A stretch of 64,000 bases of DNA from Bilabrum cf. latius (Eukaryota; Bigyra: Bicosoecida; Bigyra; Bicosoecida). The stretch is taken from contig OZ237743.1 in the NCBI GenBank assembly GCA_965178125.1, positions 372,001 through 436,000 on the forward strand. The letters are read 5' to 3'. A program made the translations under genes and the position numbers. The notes under the pieces are model-generated. The model was given only the letters and a program-made list of their open reading frames with translations. It was not told the origin of the DNA and ran no database searches. This document shows, in pieces, positions 9,985-18,026 of this stretch. Position 1 is the stretch's first letter. Every line of letters starts with the position of its first letter.

Positions 9985-10710
9985 ATGTTTTCATTAACCA
10001 AGACAAAAGATAATTTTCCTATCGCAACAGATGGCAAACAAAACATCTTTCTGAATCCAAGTGTAAGGAAGAGCGAGGATATAATTGAATCTGACAAGGA
10101 GCTAGAATTATTGCCGTCAAGTAAAGGACGGGATGTGATTTATTTGTTTGCCTGTTCTGGAGCTGGCAAGACCCACTTTTGCCGTTGCTTCTGTTATCAG
10201 TACAATAAGATGTACCCCAAGAATAAGATTATCCTATTCAGTGATTCAGGGGATAAAAGCGATTTCAAAGGAGTGAAGAATTTAAAAGCCATTCCAATTC
10301 ACGATATGGAAGCCGAGGAACTTAAAGCATTACCACCAACCACATTCAAAAATTGTTTGTGTCTGTATGACGATATAGACTCCATCATTGACAAAAAGTT
10401 AAAGGATGCCGTGTATTCTATTATGGCTAGAAGTTTAACGACAGGAAGACATCACGACACATCAATGCTAATAACTAGTCATATAGGAGCTTCCGGCAAT
10501 TTGACCAAAACGATATTGAACGAATGCCAAAAATTAATCCTTTTCCCGAATGCTAGTAGCCAAAACGAATATATAGCTACTAAATACGGAGGTTTGACCA
10601 AGGAGCAGACAAATGATTTCTTGAATAGAGAAATAGAGACCAGATGGATTTGCTTAAACCGTCATATGCCTCGTTATGTGTTGACACAATTTGAAGTCAT
10701 ACCAATTTAA
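9985..10710 (+). CDS. FtsK/HerA-type genome-packaging ATPase (element 1)
   Basis: A 241-aa ATPase. Walker A is CSGAGKTH (about residues 54-61), Walker B is LCLYDDIDS, and a sensor-like stretch TGRHHDTSMLITSH follows, ending with a conserved RWICLNRHMPRYVL. This is the A32/FtsK-HerA packaging ATPase of virophages, PLVs and Mavericks, which drives DNA into the capsid. Compared with the element 2 homologue (60808-61710) it has the same motif order but no TAG codons. It ends at TAA. Confidence 0.9.
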   Translation: MFSLTKTKDNFPIATDGKQNIFLNPSVRKSEDIIESDKELELLPSSKGRDVIYLFACSGAGKTHFCRCFCYQYNKMYPKNKIILFSDSGDKSDFKGVKNLKAIPIHDMEAEELKALPPTTFKNCLCLYDDIDSIIDKKLKDAVYSIMARSLTTGRHHDTSMLITSHIGASGNLTKTILNECQKLILFPNASSQNEYIATKYGGLTKEQTNDFLNREIETRWICLNRHMPRYVLTQFEVIPI

Positions 10711-10730
10711 AATTATTCTAAGCTTGTTTA

Positions 10731-11156
10731 ATGTCAATATCAGATAAAATTAAGGCAATATCCAAACAGATAAAATACTTTTGGTTTTATCCGCAATCAA
10801 AAACTAATATTGAATTAGTTCTAAACAATAATTCAAAATCAGGGAGTAAGCCAATTTTAAAAGAAGAGCTCAAGAATGAGGGTATCTCAGATTTAGTTCT
10901 TTTGACTGTTCATTATATCAATAAAACCAGTAAATTATTTCCTGAAAATGTGTATATAACATTGAATTTTTACAGACTTGAGAATAACAGGTTTTACAAA
11001 AATAATGAAATCATACCAGGCAAAGTATTTTTCAAGAAATCATTCTTAGAGAAAAAAGGCTTCAAGCTCAAATACTTGAAAAGGATAGTAAAAAAATTCT
11101 TCTTTGATGGTGTCAGAACTCCATTATTAAACTGGAAGTATTACTCAAGTTTATAA
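10731..11156 (+). CDS. Uncharacterised protein of the morphogenesis cluster (element 1)
   Basis: A 141-aa Lys-, Phe- and Tyr-rich protein, not recognised. It follows the ATPase by 20 nt in the same direction, with a TCTA (AATTATTCTAAGC) 12 nt before the ATG, and meets the protease gene tail to tail at 11156/11157. The position between ATPase and protease suggests a virion or assembly role, which is inference. No membrane segment or known motif is visible. Stop TAA. Confidence 0.6.
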   Translation: MSISDKIKAISKQIKYFWFYPQSKTNIELVLNNNSKSGSKPILKEELKNEGISDLVLLTVHYINKTSKLFPENVYITLNFYRLENNRFYKNNEIIPGKVFFKKSFLEKKGFKLKYLKRIVKKFFFDGVRTPLLNWKYYSSL

Positions 11157-11732
11157 TCAGAATCCGTATTTCTCGTAAAACCAGAGGCAAATCATCTCAT
11201 CAGGTTTCAGCTGTCGTTTAAGACATTCATTTATGACCCATTGCTTAAACTCATCTATTGATTTATTCTCATATACAGCAAAAGCAACCGCCCAGCGACC
11301 GCAGGTGTTAATACCATTTTCTAACCTTTGATAGTCTGTCGTATTTACATTAATTGTATATCCTTCTCTTCTCAACTTATTCATTAAGTCCATAAGATAA
11401 GGTCTTTCTCTCAAATGACTTGTTATTGTGCCTTGATATTCGTCAAATTGTTCTTTTAAAGTGTCTTCACCATATGAATCACAAATATCAATCTCATATT
11501 CGGAGAGATGACGTAGGCATATCCAATGCCCAACAGAAGTATTTCCTTCCAGTTTAGAGGTATACAACATAAATGTGAAGTTTGGGAGAGCCCCAGAGTC
11601 AAATAATTGTTTGTGGTTCTTTACTTTTCTAATTTGATTATGCTTTATAACTTTGGCATATGGAAATAGGGTTTTGAGGTCATTTCCTGAAAGCATATAT
11701 TCCATTAAGCTTTTCATTTTAAGATTGTTCAT
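11157..11732 (-). CDS. Adenain/Ulp1-like cysteine protease (element 1)
   Basis: A 191-aa maturation protease. The catalytic His is in SVGHWICLRH, an acidic residue in IDICDSYGED, and the catalytic Cys in INTCGRWAV, in the His-Asp-Cys order of C5/C48 proteases. In adenoviruses, virophages and Mavericks this enzyme processes capsid precursors. It is divergent from the minor capsid gene over a 25-nt promoter and ends at TGA. Confidence 0.85.
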   Translation of the reverse strand: MNNLKMKSLMEYMLSGNDLKTLFPYAKVIKHNQIRKVKNHKQLFDSGALPNFTFMLYTSKLEGNTSVGHWICLRHLSEYEIDICDSYGEDTLKEQFDEYQGTITSHLRERPYLMDLMNKLRREGYTINVNTTDYQRLENGINTCGRWAVAFAVYENKSIDEFKQWVINECLKRQLKPDEMICLWFYEKYGF

Positions 11733-11757
11733 TTTATATTATCTAACTTGATATAAT
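11733..11757. promoter_or_regulatory. Divergent AT-rich promoter with TCTA core
   Basis: The gap reads TATATTATCTAACTTGATATAAT, a near-palindrome almost identical to 9958-9984. It serves the protease (-) and minor capsid (+) genes. The same bidirectional cassette used twice in one element suggests co-regulation of ATPase, protease and capsid genes. Confidence 0.6.
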
Positions 11758-12828
11758 ATGAATTTTATGCCATTAACAACAGGTAAAAGTATTGATTCCA
11801 GTGATGAAGTATATGTTGATTTGGAATTGTATAACCACAGCGGGAGACCAATCCTTCAGAAGTTCACGAGGAATTATGATGTTCCAATTGTAGATAAGGC
11901 TAGACTTTATAAATTGAGTGTAGTAAGATTTTTAATTGATGCTTCATTGTTCCCAATTAGAATTGTTGAAACAACAAAACAAAACGATGTCAATGAGATG
12001 AAAGAATCTATTACTGTAGAATATGACGGAGAGAAACAAACCGTGAATTTAGAATGGGTTCCACAAGAAAATAGTGCTCCTGTCCCTTCTCAACTAAACC
12101 CTCAGGATATCAGAAGCAGTTATTATTATTTGTATGACTTCCAACACTACCTTAATATCTTAAATACTGCTTTATCAACTGCTTTCCAAAATTTATCTAG
12201 CACTCCACAAGGGGCAACAGCTCCGTTCTTTAGATTGAATATGAGCAGGAAAACCTTTGAATTGGTAGCCGACTCCAACTATTATGACGAATTCCAAGTC
12301 CAAGACCCAATTTATGTGTATGTGAACGAATATCTAGCCAACCTTTTAGATGGATTCAGTTTCATATATGGAGATGAAACCTCTCCCGATTATGCCCGAT
12401 TCATCATACAAGACACAAGCAATAATAAAGAAGATGATAATTTAGTTATGACAAGCTTGAATTCTGTTCTTGCCAATTACAATATGCTTAAAAGCCTTAT
12501 CATTACATCAAACTTATTGCCTTGTCAAGCTGAATTTATTAGCACCAACGGAGAATTTAACCAAGACACCACATCAGGAACAGGGAACCAAAACGAACAG
12601 TTATCAGTTATAACTGATTTCGTTGTTCCTGATGATTTTGTATCAGATGTTCGTAGATACGAATATTTACCAACTGCTCAATATAGATATGTGAGTATGT
12701 TAAGCGATAGCAAAATCCAAAACATTGACCTATCAATTTATGCCAGAGGTGAGTATGGGGAAATTTATCCTTTATATTTGAGAAGCGGAAGATTTAGCTC
12801 TATCAAACTATTATTCCAAAAAATCTAA
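11758..12828 (+). CDS. Minor capsid protein (penton-type) (element 1)
   Basis: A 356-aa protein placed as the penton (single jelly-roll) minor capsid protein by its position beside protease and major capsid genes and by its N-terminal pattern: VYVDLELYNHSGRPILQKF followed by RLYKLSVVRFLIDASLFPI. The same pattern opens the element 2 frame at 63837. The C-terminus has RYEYLPTAQYRYVSMLSDSKIQN and LYLRSGRFSSIKLLF. It ends with TAA and overlaps the convergent gene 12825-13163 by 4 nt. Confidence 0.75.
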   Translation: MNFMPLTTGKSIDSSDEVYVDLELYNHSGRPILQKFTRNYDVPIVDKARLYKLSVVRFLIDASLFPIRIVETTKQNDVNEMKESITVEYDGEKQTVNLEWVPQENSAPVPSQLNPQDIRSSYYYLYDFQHYLNILNTALSTAFQNLSSTPQGATAPFFRLNMSRKTFELVADSNYYDEFQVQDPIYVYVNEYLANLLDGFSFIYGDETSPDYARFIIQDTSNNKEDDNLVMTSLNSVLANYNMLKSLIITSNLLPCQAEFISTNGEFNQDTTSGTGNQNEQLSVITDFVVPDDFVSDVRRYEYLPTAQYRYVSMLSDSKIQNIDLSIYARGEYGEIYPLYLRSGRFSSIKLLFQKI

Positions 12829-13163
12829 TCCCTCAGGTTTAAATTGAATCGTTCAAGGTAATCATTAATTGATGCTTCTAATGTAGGCTTATTCCAAAGG
12901 ATATACCAAGACAAACTACCCGGAGATAAGAAGAACTTAATATTGTCCTTCTTATGTCTAGCTCTATAAGATTTTTTAACCTTTTCCCTGTCTTTCTTGT
13001 CTGGTAGGTAAAATTTAGACTCAGGATTATTGATGAGTGTATAATCTCGATAGCCCTCAGCTCCGAAATCAGAAGTATATATCTTTTCATTGTCGCTGTA
13101 AAAGGTAGCTCTGAATTTCTTTCTTACATTTAAGCTAGGTTCAAACTTAACTGATAAATTCAT
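12825..13163 (-). CDS. Uncharacterised small basic protein (element 1)
   Basis: A 112-aa basic protein, not recognised. A TCTA (TTATTCTAATTG) lies upstream of its ATG. This is the only gene of element 1 whose frame ends at TAG. If TAG is Gln here it would gain 20 residues to the TAA at 12765 and overlap the minor capsid gene tail to tail. Under the standard code it overlaps by 4 nt. This makes the gene a direct test of which code element 1 was shaped by. Confidence 0.55.
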   Translation of the reverse strand: MNLSVKFEPSLNVRKKFRATFYSDNEKIYTSDFGAEGYRDYTLINNPESKFYLPDKKDREKVKKSYRARHKKDNIKFFLSPGSLSWYILWNKPTLEASINDYLERFNLNLRD

Positions 13164-13210
13164 TTTATTATAATCAATTAGAATAATAAAATGATTAAAC
13201 CTACTTTAAC

Positions 13211-15055
13211 TTATTGAAGCATTTTCATTAATTGGGCTTTGGTCATCTTGCTTGATGATTTTTTAGCGGCTGCTGTTTTACGAGGACGACCGGGTTTACG
13301 GTTTTTAGTTGCTGGTCTTCCTCTTTTCTTGCCACCAATTACGGGAGCACCACCGATTGTACCAAGCCCGACAGCATTCATTCCAGAAACTAAGCCTTTA
13401 GCATAAGGGTGTGGAACCATACTAGCGAGAGCCTTAACTGGTTTGGCTACTGCTTTAGCGGTGTTGTATACTTTCTTTCCGGTGTTGTAAGCCTTTCGTA
13501 AGAAAGAACCTACTTTCCTGAGGTTAAAGCCTCCAGACATATTAGCTTCAAATTCTACGGCATCAGCTTGGGGTAAGCTATTAGCTTGTAATACATCAGC
13601 TTCGTTGAAGAGAGGGCTGTAAAGTTGAGTTTGTGAGTTATTAGATATACACATCATACCATCATATACAACGATAGTGTGTAGTTCTAAGTTGTTCATT
13701 TGGACTTTACAGTTGTAATCTAATTTGAAGCTGAAGTTAAACTTCCCAGAAACACCAGGGGCTAATTCTTCATTGAGAGAAAGCTCACGGGTGGGCAAGA
13801 ATAACACAGAACCACAGCCTTGAGTGAACTTTTGGTTTCCTTGGTCGTCTTGGGTAAATGCGAAATACCTAGATGCGAATTCAGAGAAAGTCATATCTAA
13901 ACCAGCTTGAGAAGAGATTTCATAGAGCTGTTCTTGGGTAGCGGTTGATAAGATACCGGTTTTGTTTCCAATATTTACCACACATTGGGATATTTCAGGG
14001 TATCTGTCAGCTGGTCTTGTAATTGTTTGGTCTCTCTCTTTTAGGAATACGGCAAACATATGAGGCATACCCTTTAATTGGATAGTATTGGATTGGACTG
14101 TATGACTTCCGACATTTCCTGATACTCCAGATTGGATGTGTGGGTCTAAATCGTAGTAAGGATAGCAAGCTATAGGCTGACGAGGAATGGATAAAGGAGG
14201 AGTAGCATAAGCTACGAGTAATTCAACAGATTCCCAATCAACATTATTTACTTGGAAGGCAGGAGAACCAGCTACTGGGTTGTGCGACATTAAGAAGCTT
14301 TGAGGGTCAGGCATCCAGTTAAGTTCGATAGTCATTTGTTGAACATTTTCCAAGAAAGAAACATCATCAGATTCACCAGACCATAGAGCACCAGAGAATA
14401 GAGGTTCGCTTACATCGTATACTAATTGTCCGTTTTGGGCAGCCCCACCAGCAGGTAAAGCGGGATTGTATGAAGCCTCAGAACCTTGAGGAGCAACACC
14501 AGCAAAAGGACGGATACCAAAGGCACCTCTTCCCCTGCGATAACTATCACCTACACCGAGAACATTTAACGAAGCCAAGTCCTCATCAAAGTTAAGAGTA
14601 TTATCCACACGGGACACAGTGGTAGAGTTTACACCATCCCAAGTCTCTACAGAGTTTTTGGAACGAATGAATAAATCTAAGTTTTGGTTATTTTGGTTGC
14701 TTGTTTGAGAATCATTGATTCTGACATTACAGGATTGAATCAGACGATTGACTGGGTAAGATTGGATAGCATCACTTGCGTGAGTAAAAACACGGCGTCC
14801 ATTTACACCAGCACCGGCTTGTGCGGAAGCTTGAATTCTTAATCCATTAATACGGACTTCAATGCGACGAGACACTAAAGCACCGGATGGCACATTGATA
14901 GTAAATTGGGCATTGTTTAAACTGTTAGGACTTCCATTTGGTTTGATGGTAGTATAGGTCAATTCGGTAGGAGACCGATAGACGGCTAGAGAAGCTTCAG
15001 TTGGACGGATTCTTTGGTCTACAACTTGTACTTTGTTTACATTAGCTAGAGACAT
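13211..15055 (-). CDS. Major capsid protein with basic AT-hook tail (element 1)
   Basis: A 614-aa protein identified as the double-jelly-roll major capsid protein by size, by the flanking protease/minor capsid/ATPase genes and by capsid-like segments such as SVETWDGVNS, NFSFKLDYNCKVQMNNLELHTIVVYDG and a long Asn/Gln/Ser-rich body. The last ~110 residues differ: an amphipathic stretch (GSFLRKAYNTGKKVYNTAKA), a Gly-rich hinge, and KKRGRPATKNRKPGRPRKT, which contains two AT-hook GRP cores, then a Lys/Ser tail. That tail could bind DNA or be a protease-released core/lytic peptide fused to the capsid protein. TCTA lies before the ATG. Stop TAA, no internal TAG. Confidence 0.8.
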   Translation of the reverse strand: MSLANVNKVQVVDQRIRPTEASLAVYRSPTELTYTTIKPNGSPNSLNNAQFTINVPSGALVSRRIEVRINGLRIQASAQAGAGVNGRRVFTHASDAIQSYPVNRLIQSCNVRINDSQTSNQNNQNLDLFIRSKNSVETWDGVNSTTVSRVDNTLNFDEDLASLNVLGVGDSYRRGRGAFGIRPFAGVAPQGSEASYNPALPAGGAAQNGQLVYDVSEPLFSGALWSGESDDVSFLENVQQMTIELNWMPDPQSFLMSHNPVAGSPAFQVNNVDWESVELLVAYATPPLSIPRQPIACYPYYDLDPHIQSGVSGNVGSHTVQSNTIQLKGMPHMFAVFLKERDQTITRPADRYPEISQCVVNIGNKTGILSTATQEQLYEISSQAGLDMTFSEFASRYFAFTQDDQGNQKFTQGCGSVLFLPTRELSLNEELAPGVSGKFNFSFKLDYNCKVQMNNLELHTIVVYDGMMCISNNSQTQLYSPLFNEADVLQANSLPQADAVEFEANMSGGFNLRKVGSFLRKAYNTGKKVYNTAKAVAKPVKALASMVPHPYAKGLVSGMNAVGLGTIGGAPVIGGKKRGRPATKNRKPGRPRKTAAAKKSSSKMTKAQLMKMLQ

Positions 15056-15253
15056 TGATATAACAAGCTAGAGATTTTTATTTTTTGGCTTCTTAAAATC
15101 ATACCTTAGGGTAATTATGGGTTAATTTCCGATAATTTAAATTGAATTTAAACTATTTTTAAATAGTTTTTAATTATTTATTTCCCTTGGTGGCTCTTCG
15201 TAGAATTAAATTAAAATTCAAATTAATTAATTATTAATTCATTTAAATTCATT
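15056..15253. other. AT-rich gap behind the capsid gene start
   Basis: 198 nt between the major capsid gene and the GIY-YIG gene. It holds the capsid promoter (TCTCTAGCTTG) and a run of AATTAA/TTAATT blocks with local dyad symmetry. No ORF is visible. It is the longest gap in the core of the element and could contain a replication or packaging signal; that is inference. Confidence 0.4.
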
Positions 15254-15790
15254 TCAATTATTATTTCCAGCTAGTGATTTTTTCTTCAATCTGTTTAATT
15301 TCATTTGTAATAATCGCTTATCCTTGTTCTTTTCATAGTATGCCTTTTGATATGCTAGTTCTTTGTATTTGTTGTTGATGTAATATTGCTTTTTGTATTG
15401 CTGTAGATGCTCTTTGTTTTCCATCTTCCATTCCTTTTGATTACGGGAAGGAATTCGTTTATTCACACACTCAATATTTTCCATTTGCTTAAATTTCTCT
15501 ATGTAGTACCGTTCTCTCTTGACTAGTGGTAGTCTAAAGCTGATTTTGTTTTTATCCAGTTCTATTTCTTCAATTAAACTTATTTCGGGTTCTCCTGTAT
15601 GCTGAAGTATTTCATAAGAGCTACAACAGCCTTTGCCTTCCGGATTCTGTAAATAGTTTTCATAGTTAGCCATATGAGAATACAATCTACCTTTTAAGCT
15701 GTTGGTGGTGCTTCCAATATACATTTTTTGTGGTGCCTTTGGTGAAAATAACTTGTAAATATATCCTTTGATATACTGATTAGATGTCAT
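15254..15790 (-). CDS. GIY-YIG endonuclease (element 1)
   Basis: A 178-aa nuclease. The N-terminal domain has KGYIYKLFSP, MYIGSTTNSLKGRLYSHM (GIY-YIG signature with the conserved Arg) and a later Glu in GEPEISLIEEIE. The C-terminal half is Lys/Tyr/Asn-rich and probably binds DNA. Such genes in virophages and PLVs may be homing-type or may act in replication/recombination. TCTA precedes the ATG; stop TGA. Confidence 0.85.
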   Translation of the reverse strand: MTSNQYIKGYIYKLFSPKAPQKMYIGSTTNSLKGRLYSHMANYENYLQNPEGKGCCSSYEILQHTGEPEISLIEEIELDKNKISFRLPLVKRERYYIEKFKQMENIECVNKRIPSRNQKEWKMENKEHLQQYKKQYYINNKYKELAYQKAYYEKNKDKRLLQMKLNRLKKKSLAGNNN

Positions 15791-15845
15791 ATATAAAGCT
15801 TTAGAATAATTTTTATGAATTGCTCCCCTAGATATTAAACCCTAT

Positions 15846-16286
15846 TTATTTGATTAGAGGTATATTGAAGTCTTCTACAATGTGATTATCAATTTTACGA
15901 CTAGCTCCATTTAACAGAACTGAATACAATCTTGCTAATCCCCAAGACCTAGCAGATTGGTTGGGTCTGCTTCCGCTGGAGAAGTAAGCACCTTGACCTT
16001 TATTTATGATTCGGGCAAATCCTTCCGCTAGTTCTTTGAATCTCTTCTTTTTACCATTTGATAATATAAAGGCTAATTCTAAAGGCGATACATTGCCATA
16101 AATTGCTTTTATTTGTTTTGTATAGGATGATGGTTTGCTTTCAAAATTTGTTTTAGGTCGTTTCTCATTCGTTAGGAAGCTCAACAACTGTTTTTTAGTG
16201 TCCTCATAATTCAAACCTTCCGTGTATGTTCTGGGGATTCTTTTATAGGTATTAAATAGTTCAAGTAAATTTTCTTTCTTACTCAT
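15846..16286 (-). CDS. Uncharacterised protein (element 1)
   Basis: A 146-aa basic protein, not recognised. It has a Lys/Arg-rich middle (LSNGKKKRFKELAEGFARI) and a segment SSGSRPNQSARSWGLARLYSVLLNGASRKID. A TCTA lies about 27 nt upstream on the minus strand. It is divergent from the small ORF at 16295 and ends at TAA. It may be DNA-binding from charge alone; no firm function. Confidence 0.55.
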   Translation of the reverse strand: MSKKENLLELFNTYKRIPRTYTEGLNYEDTKKQLLSFLTNEKRPKTNFESKPSSYTKQIKAIYGNVSPLELAFILSNGKKKRFKELAEGFARIINKGQGAYFSSGSRPNQSARSWGLARLYSVLLNGASRKIDNHIVEDFNIPLIK

Positions 16287-16294
16287 ATTAATAT

Positions 16295-16432
16295 ATGGAC
16301 GATAAAAAAGATAGAAAGCTAATAGAAGAGTTCAAGCAACATATGAATAAATTGAAAGTGAAATTTGATTTAGTTAAGGTATCCGAAGGCATCTATAAAG
16401 CAAGAAAGCCTTTAGTATGTCATCGTTTTTAA
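16295..16432 (+). CDS. 45-aa small protein (element 1)
   Basis: A short ORF starting MDDKKDRKLIEEF and ending TAA, 9 nt from the divergent gene at 16286 and 16 nt before the next gene. Highly charged and probably helical. It fits the compact gene layout, but its coding status is uncertain because of its length and the lack of homologues I can recall. Confidence 0.4.
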   Translation: MDDKKDRKLIEEFKQHMNKLKVKFDLVKVSEGIYKARKPLVCHRF

Positions 16433-16448
16433 AATCTGATGGTATATA

Positions 16449-17993
16449 ATGAATTTCAATAAACTGAAATCTCTTAAGTGTGATGAACTTAGGGGTATTT
16501 GTAAAATGCTGAAAATTAAAGGATACTCCAAAGCAAAAAAAGCTGACTTGATGAAAATGATTAAGAATGAACTAGAAGCAGAAACGAAAGGTGGAATTAA
16601 TTTATTCAAGGGTATTCGGGACGGAGTCAAAGCAATCGGAGATACATTAAAAGATGTATTCGGTCCTGACCTGAAGAACTTCAACCCATCTGTGAGAAAG
16701 TTATTGAGTAGGTATGGCGATAGTAAAATAAGGTCATTATCTATTGCTAGAACTCCAGTCAGTAAAACTTTACAAGGTGCTGTAAACTTTATTTCCAAGA
16801 ATGGATTAGAGAAGGCAAGACAAAAATATGCCTACGATGACCTCTACCATCTGGCTTTAGTCGTTGAATTAGAATCTGGAAAACGGTTGACCATAGAAAA
16901 GAATGAAATCGTAAGTATATCAGAAGGAGCACCAGCAACAAGTAGAACAGAATACAAACCTGTTAGATTAGTCTATAGTATGGGAGGATATACCTTAGAT
17001 AAAATGCTAAAAGCTACTCTTGACAAGGTGGGGCGAAGACGGTTTTTCTTTTATGATGCTTTCAACCAACGGGGAGGTGGGAACTGTCAACAATTCGTAA
17101 TGGATGTATTAAAGTCAAATGGGTTGCTTACGGAGCCATTAAAGAAGTTTATTTATCAAGATGCTACTGGAATCGGTAAAAGCTTGGGTTCAAGGTCTAG
17201 GGGTATTGCTAGAGTAGCCACAGATACAGCCGGATTTATTAGAAAGGCTATAGGCAGAGGGAAAAAAATGGAAGGTGGAAGACACGGACGAGGTCGCCAG
17301 AAGGTAAAAGATTTCTTTAAGGGCTTTAAATATGGCTTCAATGAATCCGCTTCCAAATTCGGAAGACCAATAGCTAAAACATTTAACAAGATAACAAAAG
17401 ACCCTTTCACTGGAGCATACTTGGAGCTTACCAAGAAATTAGAAGGTAGTGGAATGTTCAGGGACTTAATGAAAGATGTAATCAAACAAAATGAACTATT
17501 GCTTCCAATCAAAAATATAGTTGGGCATCATAAAGTAAATAAAGGTATTGATAGACTAACTGATAAGGTATTCGGAAAAGGTAAAGGAGATGAAACAACA
17601 GCACCAACAAAAGCAAAAAAGCTGACAACCGCACCAAAGGTTTCAAAACGATTAGATGAAATAAAAAGAGAAGCAAAACAACAAACAGAAGATATTAGAC
17701 AACAAGCAATCAACGATTTAAATGACTGGGGAATGTACTACAAGTCTATTGGCGACCCATATACTGATTTTGAAAAAGAATATGGGTCTGAACCATATGT
17801 ATCAGCGAGGGGGTTGAGAAGTTTTAGCAAGAGTTCAGGAAGGTCGTCATCTAGTATGGGACTTCCATCCTTCTCAAAACTAGCAAGAATTGGGTCTGCT
17901 TATATTATAAAAGATATGATAGGACTTGGGAAAGCATCTAAACTAACCAAGAAGGATTTAGCTCTGGCTAGAAAAATACGAGACTCACTCTAA
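16449..17993 (+). CDS. SAP-domain protein with LRAT/PLAAT-like H...NC domain (element 1)
   Basis: A 514-aa protein. Residues about 9-40 (CDELRGICKMLKIKGYSKAK..LMKMI) form a SAP DNA-binding helix pair. Around residues 130-225 a His in LYHLALVVELESG and a later NCQQFVMDVLKSNGL match the H-box/NC-box of the permuted papain-like LRAT/PLAAT/H-NC family, whose members are phospholipases or acyltransferases (NCEHFV in the cellular enzymes). The C-terminal half is Lys/Gly/Arg-rich and probably structural. A virion protein that handles membranes and DNA is a reasonable inference; the activity is unproven. It lies directly before the integrase, tail to tail. Stop TAA. Confidence 0.6.
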   Translation: MNFNKLKSLKCDELRGICKMLKIKGYSKAKKADLMKMIKNELEAETKGGINLFKGIRDGVKAIGDTLKDVFGPDLKNFNPSVRKLLSRYGDSKIRSLSIARTPVSKTLQGAVNFISKNGLEKARQKYAYDDLYHLALVVELESGKRLTIEKNEIVSISEGAPATSRTEYKPVRLVYSMGGYTLDKMLKATLDKVGRRRFFFYDAFNQRGGGNCQQFVMDVLKSNGLLTEPLKKFIYQDATGIGKSLGSRSRGIARVATDTAGFIRKAIGRGKKMEGGRHGRGRQKVKDFFKGFKYGFNESASKFGRPIAKTFNKITKDPFTGAYLELTKKLEGSGMFRDLMKDVIKQNELLLPIKNIVGHHKVNKGIDRLTDKVFGKGKGDETTAPTKAKKLTTAPKVSKRLDEIKREAKQQTEDIRQQAINDLNDWGMYYKSIGDPYTDFEKEYGSEPYVSARGLRSFSKSSGRSSSSMGLPSFSKLARIGSAYIIKDMIGLGKASKLTKKDLALARKIRDSL

Positions 17994-18026
17994 ATAATTA
18001 AATTATGGAAATAGACTATAATTTAA

